A DNA stretch of 64,000 bases from Amyelois transitella (taxonomy: Eukaryota > Arthropoda > Insecta > Lepidoptera > Pyralidae), in contig NC_083514.1 in the NCBI RefSeq assembly GCF_032362555.1, forward strand, positions 5,007,001 through 5,071,000. The letters are read 5' to 3'. The translations under genes and the position numbers were made by a program. Under the pieces are notes generated by a model. The model did not search any database and had not been told where the DNA came from. It was given only the letters and a program-made list of their open reading frames with translations. Of the stretch, positions 35,487 through 46,400 are shown one piece after another. Numbering within the stretch: the first letter of the stretch is position 1; each line of letters begins with the position of its first letter.

Positions 35487-38400
35487 TCATTGGTGTTGCA
35501 ATCGAGACGTCAGCATAGGGTTCGCAGCGAGGGGACTTCGCATGTCTGCTATTGAGTGGCGAGTCTTCATAAGGGCTTCCTCCCGACATACCTCATCCTG
35601 TAGTATGCAGTCTATTATTTTAGCTACAATTGTCGACGGTGGAACATGAGGATTCCCTAAAAAAATAATATTGTTAATAAATACATTAAAAATAAGCGTT
35701 TAAGTCTAAAGAAGTTTCAAAAACGAGATGAGATGGGAAAAATAATTGAAAATGTATTACTTTACTACTCAAAGTTTCGAACTATCTGTTCGAAGAGGGA
35801 ATAGATTTTTACCTACAGAAAAGGGTAAATCTTTAGGAATACTTTTTAAATAGTCGTGAACTGGATTGAGGAAGTTACAATGAGAGAGGAAACCTGTAAA
35901 TAAAAGCTAAACCGTAAGAAACACTCACCAAGCGAGTTTAATCTCACTCTTACAAGAACATAACCATTCTAGTAAGAGTTAAACTCGCTTACTGCATAAA
36001 TAGTATTAATTTGTATTGTTAGTATTACTAGGTTATGGTTTAATTTGTTAGTACTTACTGGACAGCAATTTCTGGAACTTGATATGATTTATGATAACCC
36101 GAAGTAACCGGTTTCATGAAACGGCAAACTGGTGTGCAGTGTTCTGTTAGTTAAGTTAATTATTCCACATGTTAGTAAGTTACATACTATCTACTCTTGT
36201 TACCACTGATATACAATAATTATTATTAATAGTGATTATTACATATTGGTTTACAATTATAGTAATGCAAATGAGGGTAAAGCCCATTGTACAATAAAAT
36301 GCACAAAATATTGTGTTGTACTCTGCAGCAACGCCCCCTGTTGGAATTTTTGTTCTACCTATGGCAATATAATGTACAACAGAAGAACATTATGTACAAA
36401 AAACAATTTAGTATGTACGTACAGTAAATTTGAGAAAAAATGATACTTTATAGGGCGCTGCTAGTGAGTATACTCTACAGCGGCGCCACTCAGAATACTT
36501 ACTTGTATTTATACTAGAAATCTGATTTTTTAATTAAACTATGTACAAACGTTTATTAGTATGTACGTCTTAGAATAATAATGAAAATGTAAGCAACTAT
36601 TGTTTTATCAAATTTAAAAGAAAGACCGTAGTTAGGTAGGTACGTTGCAGTGAACACTTCTTCTTTCCTGTCAATAAGGCAATTAATAAAGTAAGTACTA
36701 AATTAATAACACAGATTTTGTGACAGTAGTAACAATTTCAGGAAAACTATATTGTCTGCCTTTTATTTTTTCATAATGAATAAAAAAAACTAGCCTTTGC
36801 TTTGCGGCTTCACCCGCGGTAAGCTTTAAAAACGTAAAATCAATTAATTCGCTAATAAATAATAAGGCTTTGCAAGACATTTCTAATAAAGTTAGATAAA
36901 ACAATAGTTGCTTACATTTTCATTATAATTCTAAGACCTACATACTAATAAACGTTCGTACATCGTCTAATTAATAAATCAGCTTTCTAGTATAAATACA
37001 AGAAAATATTCTGAGTGGCGCCGCTGTAGAGTATACTCTCTAGCAGCGCCCTATAAAGTATCATTTTTTCTCAAATTTACTGTACGTACATACTAAATTG
37101 TTTTTTGTACATAATGTTCTTCTGTTGTACATTATATTGCCATAGGTAGAACAAAAATGCCAACAGGGGGCGTTGCTGCAGAGTACAACACAAAATATTG
37201 TCTTGCATAACACAGAAAAAAGAATTGTTTTATTTTCATCAATTAAATAATGAACATTAGAGTTGTGTTGTGGTTCCCGGCACCAATAAAAATAAAGAAT
37301 AGGACCACTGCATCTCGTTCCCTTGGATGTCGTAAAAAGCGCCTAAGAGATTTAGAGGCTTATAAACTTAGGATTCTTCTTCAAGGCAACCTTTCACTAT
37401 GTATATCTCAATTCTACATATAATTAATCTAAACAACTGAACATGGCCTGTCAGTCTTTTCAAGACTTTGTCTACTCTGCAAGGGATTTAAACGTAATTA
37501 TATTAATCAAATTTAATTAATAAATTATTTTTTCCATTCTAATCATAATTTTTTTGCTTGGACATAAAATAGCTTTATATGTAAGAGTTGTTTTATGTTC
37601 TTTTTTAATTTTGTTTATGTTTTTTATATGTTTTCTGACTATGAATTTGCAACATTAGACATTTTATGGCCTTTATTATTGTTAAGAAGTTAAGTGTTTT
37701 TAGTAACAAAATTAGTATAGAACTTACCTGTAAGACCTCTGTATCCAAATATACCGCAATCATGCATTCTCATGGAGTGATGTTCATTCTTTATAAATTC
37801 TTCTGTGCTGATTCCTTTAAGCTGAAATCATGAATATTTTGTTTTCTTTTTCACATGTAAAAAAGAAGACAATACATATGTGGATAAAGCACATATACAA
37901 GAGTGTGGAGGGAAAGGTCGGAGTGGGAAAGACTGGACGAATGTATTAAATGAAGGACGTCTTGGCAATGGTCTGGTCAAGAATACCCGAAACCGCCGAG
38001 CTTGCATGAAGAGAGTTATGAATATGGATGAAGTGAAAGGAGTATGTAGAGATGGCGTGGCAAGTGGAAAGGTGTAGTCTCTGCATAGCCCTCCGGGGAA
38101 TGGCGTGATTTTATGTATGTATGTACATATAAGGCATGTGGAGAATTAAATATTGTATTTTATCTATGTGTCATGAAATAAAAACATAAATAATTATATT
38201 TATACCGTTATGTGTTTAAGTAGGTTTGTTAATTTAGAATTAATAAAACAAACGACTTATTAAAAAATAAATGTACCAATATTGTGCCGGTAATCTGAAT
38301 AAAATAGTTTCTGAGATTGTTTCTGTATGAAATTTTTGTTATGGACATATGACAAAAACTATGTCAAATGAGGAATTGGCACATTTATTTTTAAGTGACT

Positions 38401-40044
38401 TGACCTTTCACTTATGTATGAAAACTACCTTTGATGGAGCTAAAAATCTGTCTGGTATTCGCTGTAGTTTTTGCTGCTTTTCACTGGGTCCAAATCCTAA
38501 TGCCAGCAAAACTGACTCGGCATCAACCTTTCTTGCTCCCAGTACGTTCAAAACAGAGCTGCTGCTTGAGCCACTTGCATCAGACTAGAAATTAAACATA
38601 ATATTTTAATATAAACATTACTTAACTAATATCTCATTATTATGGCTGCCTGGTTCCAGGCACTTTATATTAGTACCCCTCCATATTATTCCCATGGATG
38701 ATGTATGTAGAAGGTAACTAAGTGAAAGGCTAATAAACTTGGAATTATTTTTAAATGAAATGTGCTAGAAACCTGTCACTATTTGAAACTAAATTCCATC
38801 TAAAACCAAAAACATGAATGTGTGGTCTTTCAATTTTTGTCAACTGTTGACCCTGTATAACCTGCAAGGGATATAGATGTGGTTATATGTTTGTATGCTA
38901 TTTTGGCATTGGGCGGATTGAGGACTGGTCCTCTGCAAAATGGTGAAGATGTAACCAGGACAAACACCAGGGTGGGGTTTAAAAGTGCAATGCAACGTGT
39001 AAGAGCTATACATGCAAAGTGTAAACCAGAATGAGGCCACTTTGGTGTCTGATGATGGGCATTAAGTGGTCAACTCTGTCATCATTTCTCTGGACAAGCA
39101 GAAAACCTTAATCATTATTTTGTTAGGCCTAACATGCGGACTAACACAATAGAATCTGTAAATTAACTTTACTATTGTAGAACAAAAGGTGCTTATTAAA
39201 CATAATGTTAAATTAAATAATGATGAATACAACTTTTCAAATTAACACAATAGGAATTACCTGAAGAGAATGATCCCTTAATAAAGGGTTTTTAAATCGA
39301 GGTGAGCAACCTTCTGATTGCACAGAGTAATCTCGCTGTAGTCTTTTGACATTTCCCTGAGGGATACTAGTCAGTACTCCACTTTCTAGTGATTTGCGTT
39401 TCCATGTGTCTTTAGAGTTAGGAACTTCTAAATTTTGTTCTTCATGTAGTTTCTCCGTAGCAACTTCCACAACAGTGTTTTCAGTCACTGAGTCATCAAC
39501 TTTACTTTCATCAGATTTTGCTTCCTTGCTTTCAGCTTCATCTGGTTTGTCTGCTTCTGGCTCGGGCTCAGCAGGAAGAGAATCTAGCCATTGTTGCACA
39601 GGACTGCTACGTCTCATGTCGTCAATTACTCCACTTAGCCAAACCCTTACTTTACGTTCCAGTAAAGATGACACTGACTCGTTAAATGAATCTGTAAAAA
39701 ATATGAGTTGATGTTACAACAGAATCCTTAATTACAAAATTTCAAAGCAGGTGAATAGTTAAAATGTCATAACATAAAACTGATTTGAACAAACAATACT
39801 TTTTAAGTAATTTTTTTATTTAAAATAGTTACCTGTTTTGTAATTAATTTATTATTAATTCATATTAACAATTAATATATATCAACATACAATATACCTA
39901 CCTACTCATATTATGGATATTTTCAAATAACATTAAAATAAGGTAAACAAACAGGCAAGGACAATGGATTGTTTTTAATTTAATAATATGTCGTATTAAA
40001 GATTTTTTTGGATGATGGTGAAACCAACCTTGTTTAGGATCCAT
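35487..40044 (-). CDS. KRAP/TESPA1 (ITPRID)-like protein, putative IP3-receptor binding, complete, 5 exons
   Basis: Exons on the - strand: 40044-40029 (MDPKQ), 39691-39261, 38584-38429, 37821-37728 and 35656-35487. Total 867 nt, 288 residues, all junctions in phase. The N-terminal third has WLSGVIDDMRRSSPVQQWLD followed by a long acidic, Lys/Glu/Asp-rich disordered stretch. The centre (about 150-235) has SVLLALGFG, then RIPDRFLAPSK, GISTEEFIK and GIFGYRGLTG. That pattern (LxLGFG, RIPxRF, GI...F) is the IP3-receptor-binding segment of vertebrate KRAP/SSFA2 and TESPA1, which tether IP3 receptors near actin and shape calcium release. The protein is far shorter than the vertebrate members. The assignment rests on remembered motifs, so family is probable and function inferred. 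An internal foldback element and several repeats sit in its large last intron. Confidence 0.6.
36301..37201. mobile_element. Foldback element, about 0.9 kb, with ~305-bp arms
   Basis: The left arm 36301-36609 and right arm 36895-37201 are near-complete reverse complements (for example gtactctgcagcaacgcccc against ggggcgttgctgcagagtac). The 285-bp loop has no coding frame and includes a LINE-tail motif (gcggcttcacccgcgg). It lies in the last intron of the ITPRID-like gene. A non-autonomous DNA element with long inverted repeats is the simplest reading. Confidence 0.85.
37262..37500 (+). repeat. Diverged family-H retroposon
   Basis: ggttcccggcaccaataaaa through to ctgcaagggatttaaacgta. It follows the foldback element closely. 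Confidence 0.7.
37875..38125 (+). repeat. LINE-like 3' fragment with TATG tail (family X)
   Basis: A longer copy of the element at 2408-2602. It has an open frame of 65 codons (ends KRVMNMDEVKGVCRDG...) and a gcgtgattttatgtatgtat tail. The frame reads like the C-terminus of a retrotransposon protein but I cannot place it. Confidence 0.6.
38636..38900 (+). repeat. Old family-H retroposon
   Basis: ggttccaggcac head relic to gcaagggatatagatgtggt tail. In an ITPRID-like intron. Confidence 0.6.
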
Positions 40045-41283
40045 CTTCGATTAAGGTAACGCTGCATGCAATATTAGAGGACATTATGAAAATAACGTGC
40101 AAAACATTCTATCGCGATAAATTAATCATAATATATTACCACAAAAACAACGATTGGTGGGTACAATAAATAGGTAATTCACAAGAGCTCACCTGGCTAA
40201 ATAAGTAATTATTGATGAGGTTACGTTGCCCTAAAACAATAACCAATTTAAATTGTATTTTGTTTGATTAAAATTTACTCCAATATTTAATAAAATTTTA
40301 AGATTTGTACACATCAAAGATCGAAGAAAACACGGACCGTAATCATCACGGCACGGACAGGATAAAAGCTCACTTCCTGACTTGACACTGACAGTGACAA
40401 GTGACATTATTAAAGTTACCTACTTTTGTACACGAAAGGTACTTGTTATTGTTGTCTGTTTTTTTTTTATTATGAAAGGCAGACAATACTGTGGTACAAA
40501 CTGAAATCGGTATAAAAGTTTCAAATTATGTACCTACTTTTCTCTCTTTTAATACATGAGTTTATATTTTTTAAGTAAATAAGTAAAAAAAAAAACGGTC
40601 ATTCCCGTTCGTCTAACCAAGAATGATGGTGGTGGGACGAACGGGATTAACCCATAATTTTGGGATAAGAAGTAAGAAACTCTGTGCCATGTTCAATCAG
40701 ATTATTTGGCTAGGTACCTAGTAAATCAAATATGTTTTAGGTTATGTTTATGTTATGTTTTTCTTTCGTTTTATTTATTATGTACGTAATTTCGTGTTCG
40801 ATATTCAAATAGAAAGATGGTTTACATTTGTTGTTTTTTTTTTTATCTATCACTAGACTTAATTTTAGTTTCAAATGATAATAACATTAACGTTTGTAGA
40901 TACCTACTTACCTCAAGAACCAATTTTCGTATTAGTGGGACGAACTGGAATAACCCAAAAAAAAAATATTTTTTTTATTAAAAAAAAATATACAAGAAAG
41001 CAGTAAATTTCCGCCAAACTGGATGTAAGTAGGTATAACCATGGTCCAGTATGAGTTAAAGGTTACAGAAGTTGAGAGATCAGACGAGACGCGAATCGCT
41101 TCGTTTTAAGCGCGAATCTATTGGTCCGGTGGTCAGAGTGATCGGTTTCCACTTTTTAATACCTACCCAGATTCGATCCGCAGCTACTGATAGTTTTATT
41201 TTACTTTATTTTATCTCGACCGGCGGAGCGGCGGTAGTTGCCCGCTGGTTTTCAGTCGCTTGGTGTCCACAGAGTATTCTAAC
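40045..41283. promoter_or_regulatory. Shared upstream region of two divergent genes
   Basis: About 1.2 kb between the start codon of the ITPRID-like gene (-) and the first ATG of the next + gene. It contains a 22-bp motif (core gtgggacgaac, then taaccc) at 40633-40654 and again at 40935-40956 with two differences, and an inverted partial copy (tcccgttcgtc, 40603-40613). The stretch 41070-41283 is less AT-rich and is probably the 5' UTR of the + gene. Confidence 0.45.
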
Positions 41284-41355
41284 ATGATTCAAAACGTCCG
41301 AGATCCTATCTGGTTATCAAAGTTCAGCTACGAACGTGGATTAAAGGAAATACAG
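41284..41355 (+). CDS. First coding exon of an unidentified gene
   Basis: ATG at 41284 opens 24 codons (MIQNVRDPIWLSKFSYERGL, then KEIQ) ending at a consensus donor (cag|gtacgt). The peptide is convincing as coding sequence and the upstream DNA looks like a 5' UTR. No continuing + strand exon in phase 0 was identified. The dipeptidase lies on the opposite strand inside what would be its first intron. The product is not recognised. Confidence 0.5.
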
Positions 41356-41634
41356 GTACGTTACGTGCACATTTAATACCTGTATTATTTATAAATAGCT
41401 TTTGCTTTTTGTCAGAGGGTAGTGCTGTTAATAAATATCTGAATTTCCTACTTTAGTTTGTGCTCATAAACCACGGGTCTTCTCCAAGAAAGATTTCTGG
41501 GGGTCAAGAAGTCATAAAAATATGAAGATGAGCATTCTTTGATTATATGTACCTAGGTACCTATATAAATAAAAAAATATTTAGATAACATAGGTATCAT
41601 TAATATTTATCTTGTATCTGTAAAAGGCAATCAA

Positions 41635-41800
41635 GGGAAAGACTACTTATAAACTTGGGATTTTGTTTTAGACAATGAGCTAGCAAAATGTCATTATCTG
41701 AATTACTTACATCAGTAAGCCATAAAGATGAACGTGGCTTTTCAGTATTTTTAGTCTTTTAGTCATGTCTATCCGGTAAAGGGTAAAGACGTGATTTTTT
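41635..41800 (+). repeat. Old family-H retroposon
   Basis: aaaggcaatcaagggaaaga through to gggtaaagacgtgatttttt; the head is lost. Confidence 0.55.
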
Positions 41801-42187
41801 TATTTGTCACGTAATTTCCATGGACATTATAATAAAACAAATACCTATTATAAATAAAGAATATTTATTTTTCTATAAACACATTATTCCTTTTTATATC
41901 ATCAATGGCTCACATCATATAAATCGCGGATCGCAATGGGCTTTCGTCAACGTAGTCGTGTGCATGGATGGAGAAGAGTTCAGCGGTAGGGCGCGGCCGA
42001 CGCCGAGACGAAGCGCCCAGCGCGCGCGGCTCCTTAGCTAAACAATTTGTGCATCAAGGTCAGGTAGACAATACTTTAATCGCTAAATCACATTTGGACA
42101 CTAATATACATGTATAACTACGTTCAACAAATGTCAATATTGAGCAGTACGAGGTGGGCCGCGGTAGTGCGCGGCACGCAGCCTGCG

Positions 42188-43531
42188 TCACGCGGGTCCG
42201 TATACGCAGTTGCCGCGTCGGGCTCCGGCCGTCTCTTCTCCCGGTAACACGGCCGCGCGCCTCCACTGATCGCGCACGCGCTCCACTGTCTGAAGCACGC
42301 GCACGACGTTCATGCCGGCCAGTTTCCTCACGTCATCTTCGCTCCAGTCAGGGTCGCGCAGCAACTCCGCCAGGAGGTTAGGATACCTCGACACGTCCTC
42401 CAGGCCCTCTGGTGGTGCGTCGATCCCGTCATATCCTGCACCCAAACCCACGTGCTCCACACCTGCCACGCGCCGCACATGATTGATGTGTGCGACCACA
42501 TCTTCCACTGTAGCTTTTACTCCACAAGTAACTAATTTAGCGTAGAAATTAATCATTACAACTCCGCCATTTTTGGCAATCATACGAAGCAAGTCGTCAG
42601 GCACGTTCCGACTTGAATTGCAAAGTGCAGCAGCACCCGAATGAGAAAAAACTACTGGCGCTTGTGACGTCTCTAAAGCGTCCCGCGCCGTTTCTTCGCC
42701 TGCATGCGATAGATCTACTATCATGCCGAGCCGATTCATTTCACGCACTACAGCTTTACCGAAAACTGTGAGCCCACCCGCAGTGCCAGCGGCTCGCGCC
42801 CACCTCGTATCACAAGTATGAGTAACGGTAAGATATCGCGCTCCGAGTTGATAAAAGGCGCGTAGCACAGCTAATGAATCACCAAGGGCATGTCCTCCTT
42901 CTACTCCTATTAATGAAGCTATGCGACCATCTCTATGGGCGTCAAGAAGTTCTCCTGCGTCCGTAACAAGTGAAAGATGTCCTGCATTCATTTCTACTAT
43001 ACGTTTAATAACATCCATTTGCTCCAGCGCCAGCTGTACGGCATCACGATCCCGCGCTCCGCACGGTACATAAGCTGACCAAAACTGAGCACCGACTTGC
43101 CCGAGTCTTAAACGTGGAATATCAGTATGCGACCAGCGCGATTTCGCCCACGGTTCAAGTCCTTCAAGACTAGCACTCAAGTTAAAGTCTCCAATTTTGT
43201 TGTGAAGAAACTTCCGTATATTCCATGCCAGATCGTTGTGGCCGTCGACTAATGGAGAGTCTCGGAGCATTCTTCGTATAGTTGTTAACCTCTGTTCTGG
43301 CGTAGCCCGCCCCCCTCCACCAAGGGCGAGCGGTAAGGCAAGTGCAGCCCCCAGCGCGGCCAGGACCACTAAAGCAGCTAACGCGATCCGCCAGCGTGGG
43401 CGACGAGGGGTCGGTTTTTCGTCAGAGCTCCCTGAGGCCGAAGCCGACAGGGAGTCTGGGGCCCACCGTCCACAACGTTCTGCTACGTCCGGCAGGGGAC
43501 CGGGAAACGTCATGCCCTCGGGAACTGCTGC
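42188..43531 (-). CDS. DPEP: Membrane dipeptidase (renal dipeptidase family), main exon
   Basis: One long exon encodes 447 residues after an acceptor at 43532-43533 (ttgttacag). Zinc and active-site motifs of the M19 family are present in order: DGHNDLAW, GVEGGHAL, THTCDTRW, DLSHAG, FSHSGA, the Arg of NSSRNVPDD, and the Asp of GYDGID. The enzyme hydrolyses dipeptides (and, in mammals, leukotriene D4) outside the cell. Mammalian members are GPI-anchored. Here a hydrophobic segment (IALAALVVLAALGAALALPL) lies near residues 48-70 and the C-terminus is polar, so a type II membrane anchor is inferred. The exon is GC-rich in an AT-rich setting, with some Ala/Arg enrichment. It needs an upstream phase-0 exon; candidates are at 48223-48282 and 56475-56576. 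Otherwise the internal ATG of MTFPGPLP could start it. Confidence 0.92.
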   Translation of the reverse strand, partial: AAVPEGMTFPGPLPDVAERCGRWAPDSLSASASGSSDEKPTPRRPRWRIALAALVVLAALGAALALPLALGGGGRATPEQRLTTIRRMLRDSPLVDGHNDLAWNIRKFLHNKIGDFNLSASLEGLEPWAKSRWSHTDIPRLRLGQVGAQFWSAYVPCGARDRDAVQLALEQMDVIKRIVEMNAGHLSLVTDAGELLDAHRDGRIASLIGVEGGHALGDSLAVLRAFYQLGARYLTVTHTCDTRWARAAGTAGGLTVFGKAVVREMNRLGMIVDLSHAGEETARDALETSQAPVVFSHSGAAALCNSSRNVPDDLLRMIAKNGGVVMINFYAKLVTCGVKATVEDVVAHINHVRRVAGVEHVGLGAGYDGIDAPPEGLEDVSRYPNLLAELLRDPDWSEDDVRKLAGMNVVRVLQTVERVRDQWRRAAVLPGEETAGARRGNCVYGPA

Positions 43532-44139
43532 CTGTAACAAACACATTTCAGTGTTCAGTCATTATTTTAAAATATATTCATAGGCTTGGATTTCAATCTC
43601 ATTGTTTTGTTAATATAATATTGAGATAAAATTTTATTGCGTCAATATCATTAATTTGTATATAATGTCAATCCAAAATTTTTATCGTTAAAAACTCGTC
43701 AATTGTATAATATGCTTTATTAATAGTAATAATTTTCACACCGTAAATTATCTGGAAGGGTATTACGTATATATTTTTATTGACATAGGTAGTTAGTGGT
43801 CCGGATTAAAATTTTAGTTCTAAGTTAGAGGTTGGTATATATATACATATGCGTTGGTAATATAAATACCTACATGGTAATGTCAAAATGTTTAAATCTT
43901 AAAAGTGCGGTTTACAAGTAAAGATTGCTTGGACATACTTTTTTACTTCGGATGTACTGATGAAATGAAATTTTTTTTCCACCGTTAAAAAGATGCACCA
44001 CGGACGACGCCCTAGCCCCGCTAGCTTATTATATACATATATCTATAATAGAAAATTGTATAATATACAGTTCTATAATATGAAATTGTATAATCCAAAG
44101 CTACTATGTATCTAATATATTTAAACGAGCAATTCTTGT

Positions 44140-44455
44140 ATATATATATAATCAGGATCTCGGAAACGGCTCCAACGATTTTCATGAAAGTTACAGATTA
44201 GGGGCTTTTCGGCTTAAGGAATCGATTTATCAAGGTTCGAGAAAAGCTCGGTTCCCAAGATTATAAACATTTTAAAAACCGCGTTTTAAGAAACTATATC
44301 AGCGCCATCTCTGGTAGACGAAGCAAAGCTCGGTCAACCGGGTACTGTAATATTATGTATGGAAATTTGAGTAAATTTCCTTCGTATTCCTTTCCTTTCC
44401 TTCGTATTTCCAATAACACGCAAACGGAGTTGCGGGCAACAGCTAGTTTACAATA
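44140..44455 (-). repeat. LINE-derived tail, TTGCCCGCAACTCCGT type
   Basis: On the - strand it begins aactagctgttgcccgcaac and contains the complement of gaaacggctccaacgatttt, common in moth LINE tails. Confidence 0.6.
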
Positions 44456-45223
44456 AACTCCGTGCCCCGCTAGGTCGTCCACGTACTTACTCTACTTTAT
44501 CACTGTCTAATTTACTGACTACTTAGTATAAGTCATCCTATCAAGGGAGGGCCACGCAAAATATTTTTAACTAAAATATTTTTATCTGACATGTATTTTG
44601 GAAGGTAGAAAAATGTGATAATTTGAATATTCTAGACTTGAACAAAAAATAATAGTTTGGTCAGATGAACTTTGGTGAAATGCCATTGGTGATGAATTAT
44701 TTGTTAATTTGTTAGTTGTTTAGTCAAAACTTGTTTGAATAAAGTAGGTAACTATTTTAAGTCAGGTAAAATTTCTGTCAATAATTCTAAAGCAATATCT
44801 CCACATAAATATTTTATGTATAGTAGTAAACGTAGTTTAACCCCATGAAGCGTAAACAAGATAATAACCACAACCACTTACAGAGTGCTTTAGTCATAAG
44901 GGTAATTCAGTAGATGTGCAAAATATGTGTAGTATGCCAGTCACGAGGGACTGGGAACGAGGTGGCTTCTAGAGTTGCAGATGTCAGGCATGACGATAAT
45001 TTACCGCGTGTTCAATTATGCAAGGAGTACACATAGGGAAGGGGAGGGGGTGAGGGAGCCAGTAGGGGGAGTCTGAATAGCCTCTGACCCATTTACAAGT
45101 AGAACTGGCGCGAAGGCCCCGCTCGGGCGCCGAGATTTTCAGTCGTTGACAAGCTAATGACTAATGCTGCCCTTTTCATTTACTTTTTCACCAATTGTTT
45201 TCTAAAGCATTCATTTTTAAAAC

Positions 45224-45304
45224 ATTCGATTAATGCAATATGTAATATATTACAGATATATCTGAGGCAATAGTGCCTCAGATGCATTATTGCATTAATC
45301 GAAT
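45224..45304. repeat. Compound palindrome with three stems
   Basis: Outer 17-bp arms (45224-45240 and 45288-45304) enclose a 14-bp self-palindrome (tgtaatatattaca) and an inner 9-bp stem (tctgaggca/tgcctcaga, 45261-45282). Confidence 0.85.
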
Positions 45305-46309
45305 TTTTAAATTAGGTACTTATTAGAAAAGTCCATCTTATGGAAATAAAGATTAGGTCTACTGATACAGTAATACCTACTAATTAACTAATTAGATTTT
45401 CTGGAGCGTTTTCATAGCTGTCCATAAAATGTGGGAATGGCAACTAATCTAATCAAAACTAAGAATACTACATAAACAATCTATTCCAAACTTATTACGC
45501 TAAAAAGAACTCGTATCCCTATTAAATCCTTTCATTCTTCATTTCATTAGCATCATTTCGTTTCTAAATTTAGAAGGGATTAGGGAAAGCTTCATTAAAA
45601 ATACATGTACCTGACATTGGATTCAGAGTGCCTATGGGGTGACATTGACCGCTCATTTGACGTCTAGTCTTCTCCTAAATAATAGAGTTTCAAACAATGA
45701 AGAATAATAAAAAGGAAAATATTGGAAGTGTAGGATTCTTTTTAAATTGTGTGTACACAAAGTATGAAGCATTTGTTTTATAGCGATAAAGAGTCATGCC
45801 AACGACAGCAATGCACTAGTAACATTTATTCAGAAGATATTTTTATAGTAAAATACGTGTACCGTGTACGGTTATAAAGTTGTAATTTATTCGTAAGCAT
45901 ATCAGCTGTTTCCGCAATGCGTGAAATTCGAAATATGAAAGAAGTGCCTATATCGTTTGCAACAATTATTGCACGCCAATTAATAAATGCAATATATCGT
46001 TGGCAACATATTGTGTTTTAATTATAACATTATGTTTGTTCCAAGTGACCAGTAAATACTACCTTTAAGTTTTTGGAAATGGCTTATTGATTCACTAATT
46101 GATAGCTTCTTGCGCAAATATATGTAATAATAATGACTGTAGAGATCCTGCACCACTGACTAATGTGGAGTGGAGCTATAATCTGGGGCAACCTACTGTG
46201 TCGTCGACCTTAATATCTCCCAGAGACTAGTTTTGGGGGAACGAACTTTGGCTAACTATAATTACATAAGATTGTAAAAACATTTGACATAGGTATTATT
46301 TAATAATAA

Positions 46310-46400
46310 CTAATAACAGCTAAACGTGACCCTTACGTCTTCTCGCGGCTATTGGCTTTGTCTGCCCCGTAAGAGATAAAGACGTGATTGTATGTATGTA
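46310..46400 (+). repeat. Family-H retroposon 3' fragment
   Basis: agctaaacgtgacccttacg to gataaagacgtgattgtatg. Confidence 0.6.

Noticed and set aside
42154..43629. Open frames on the + strand opposite the dipeptidase
   Set aside because: They are shadows of a GC-rich coding exon with clear family motifs on the - strand.
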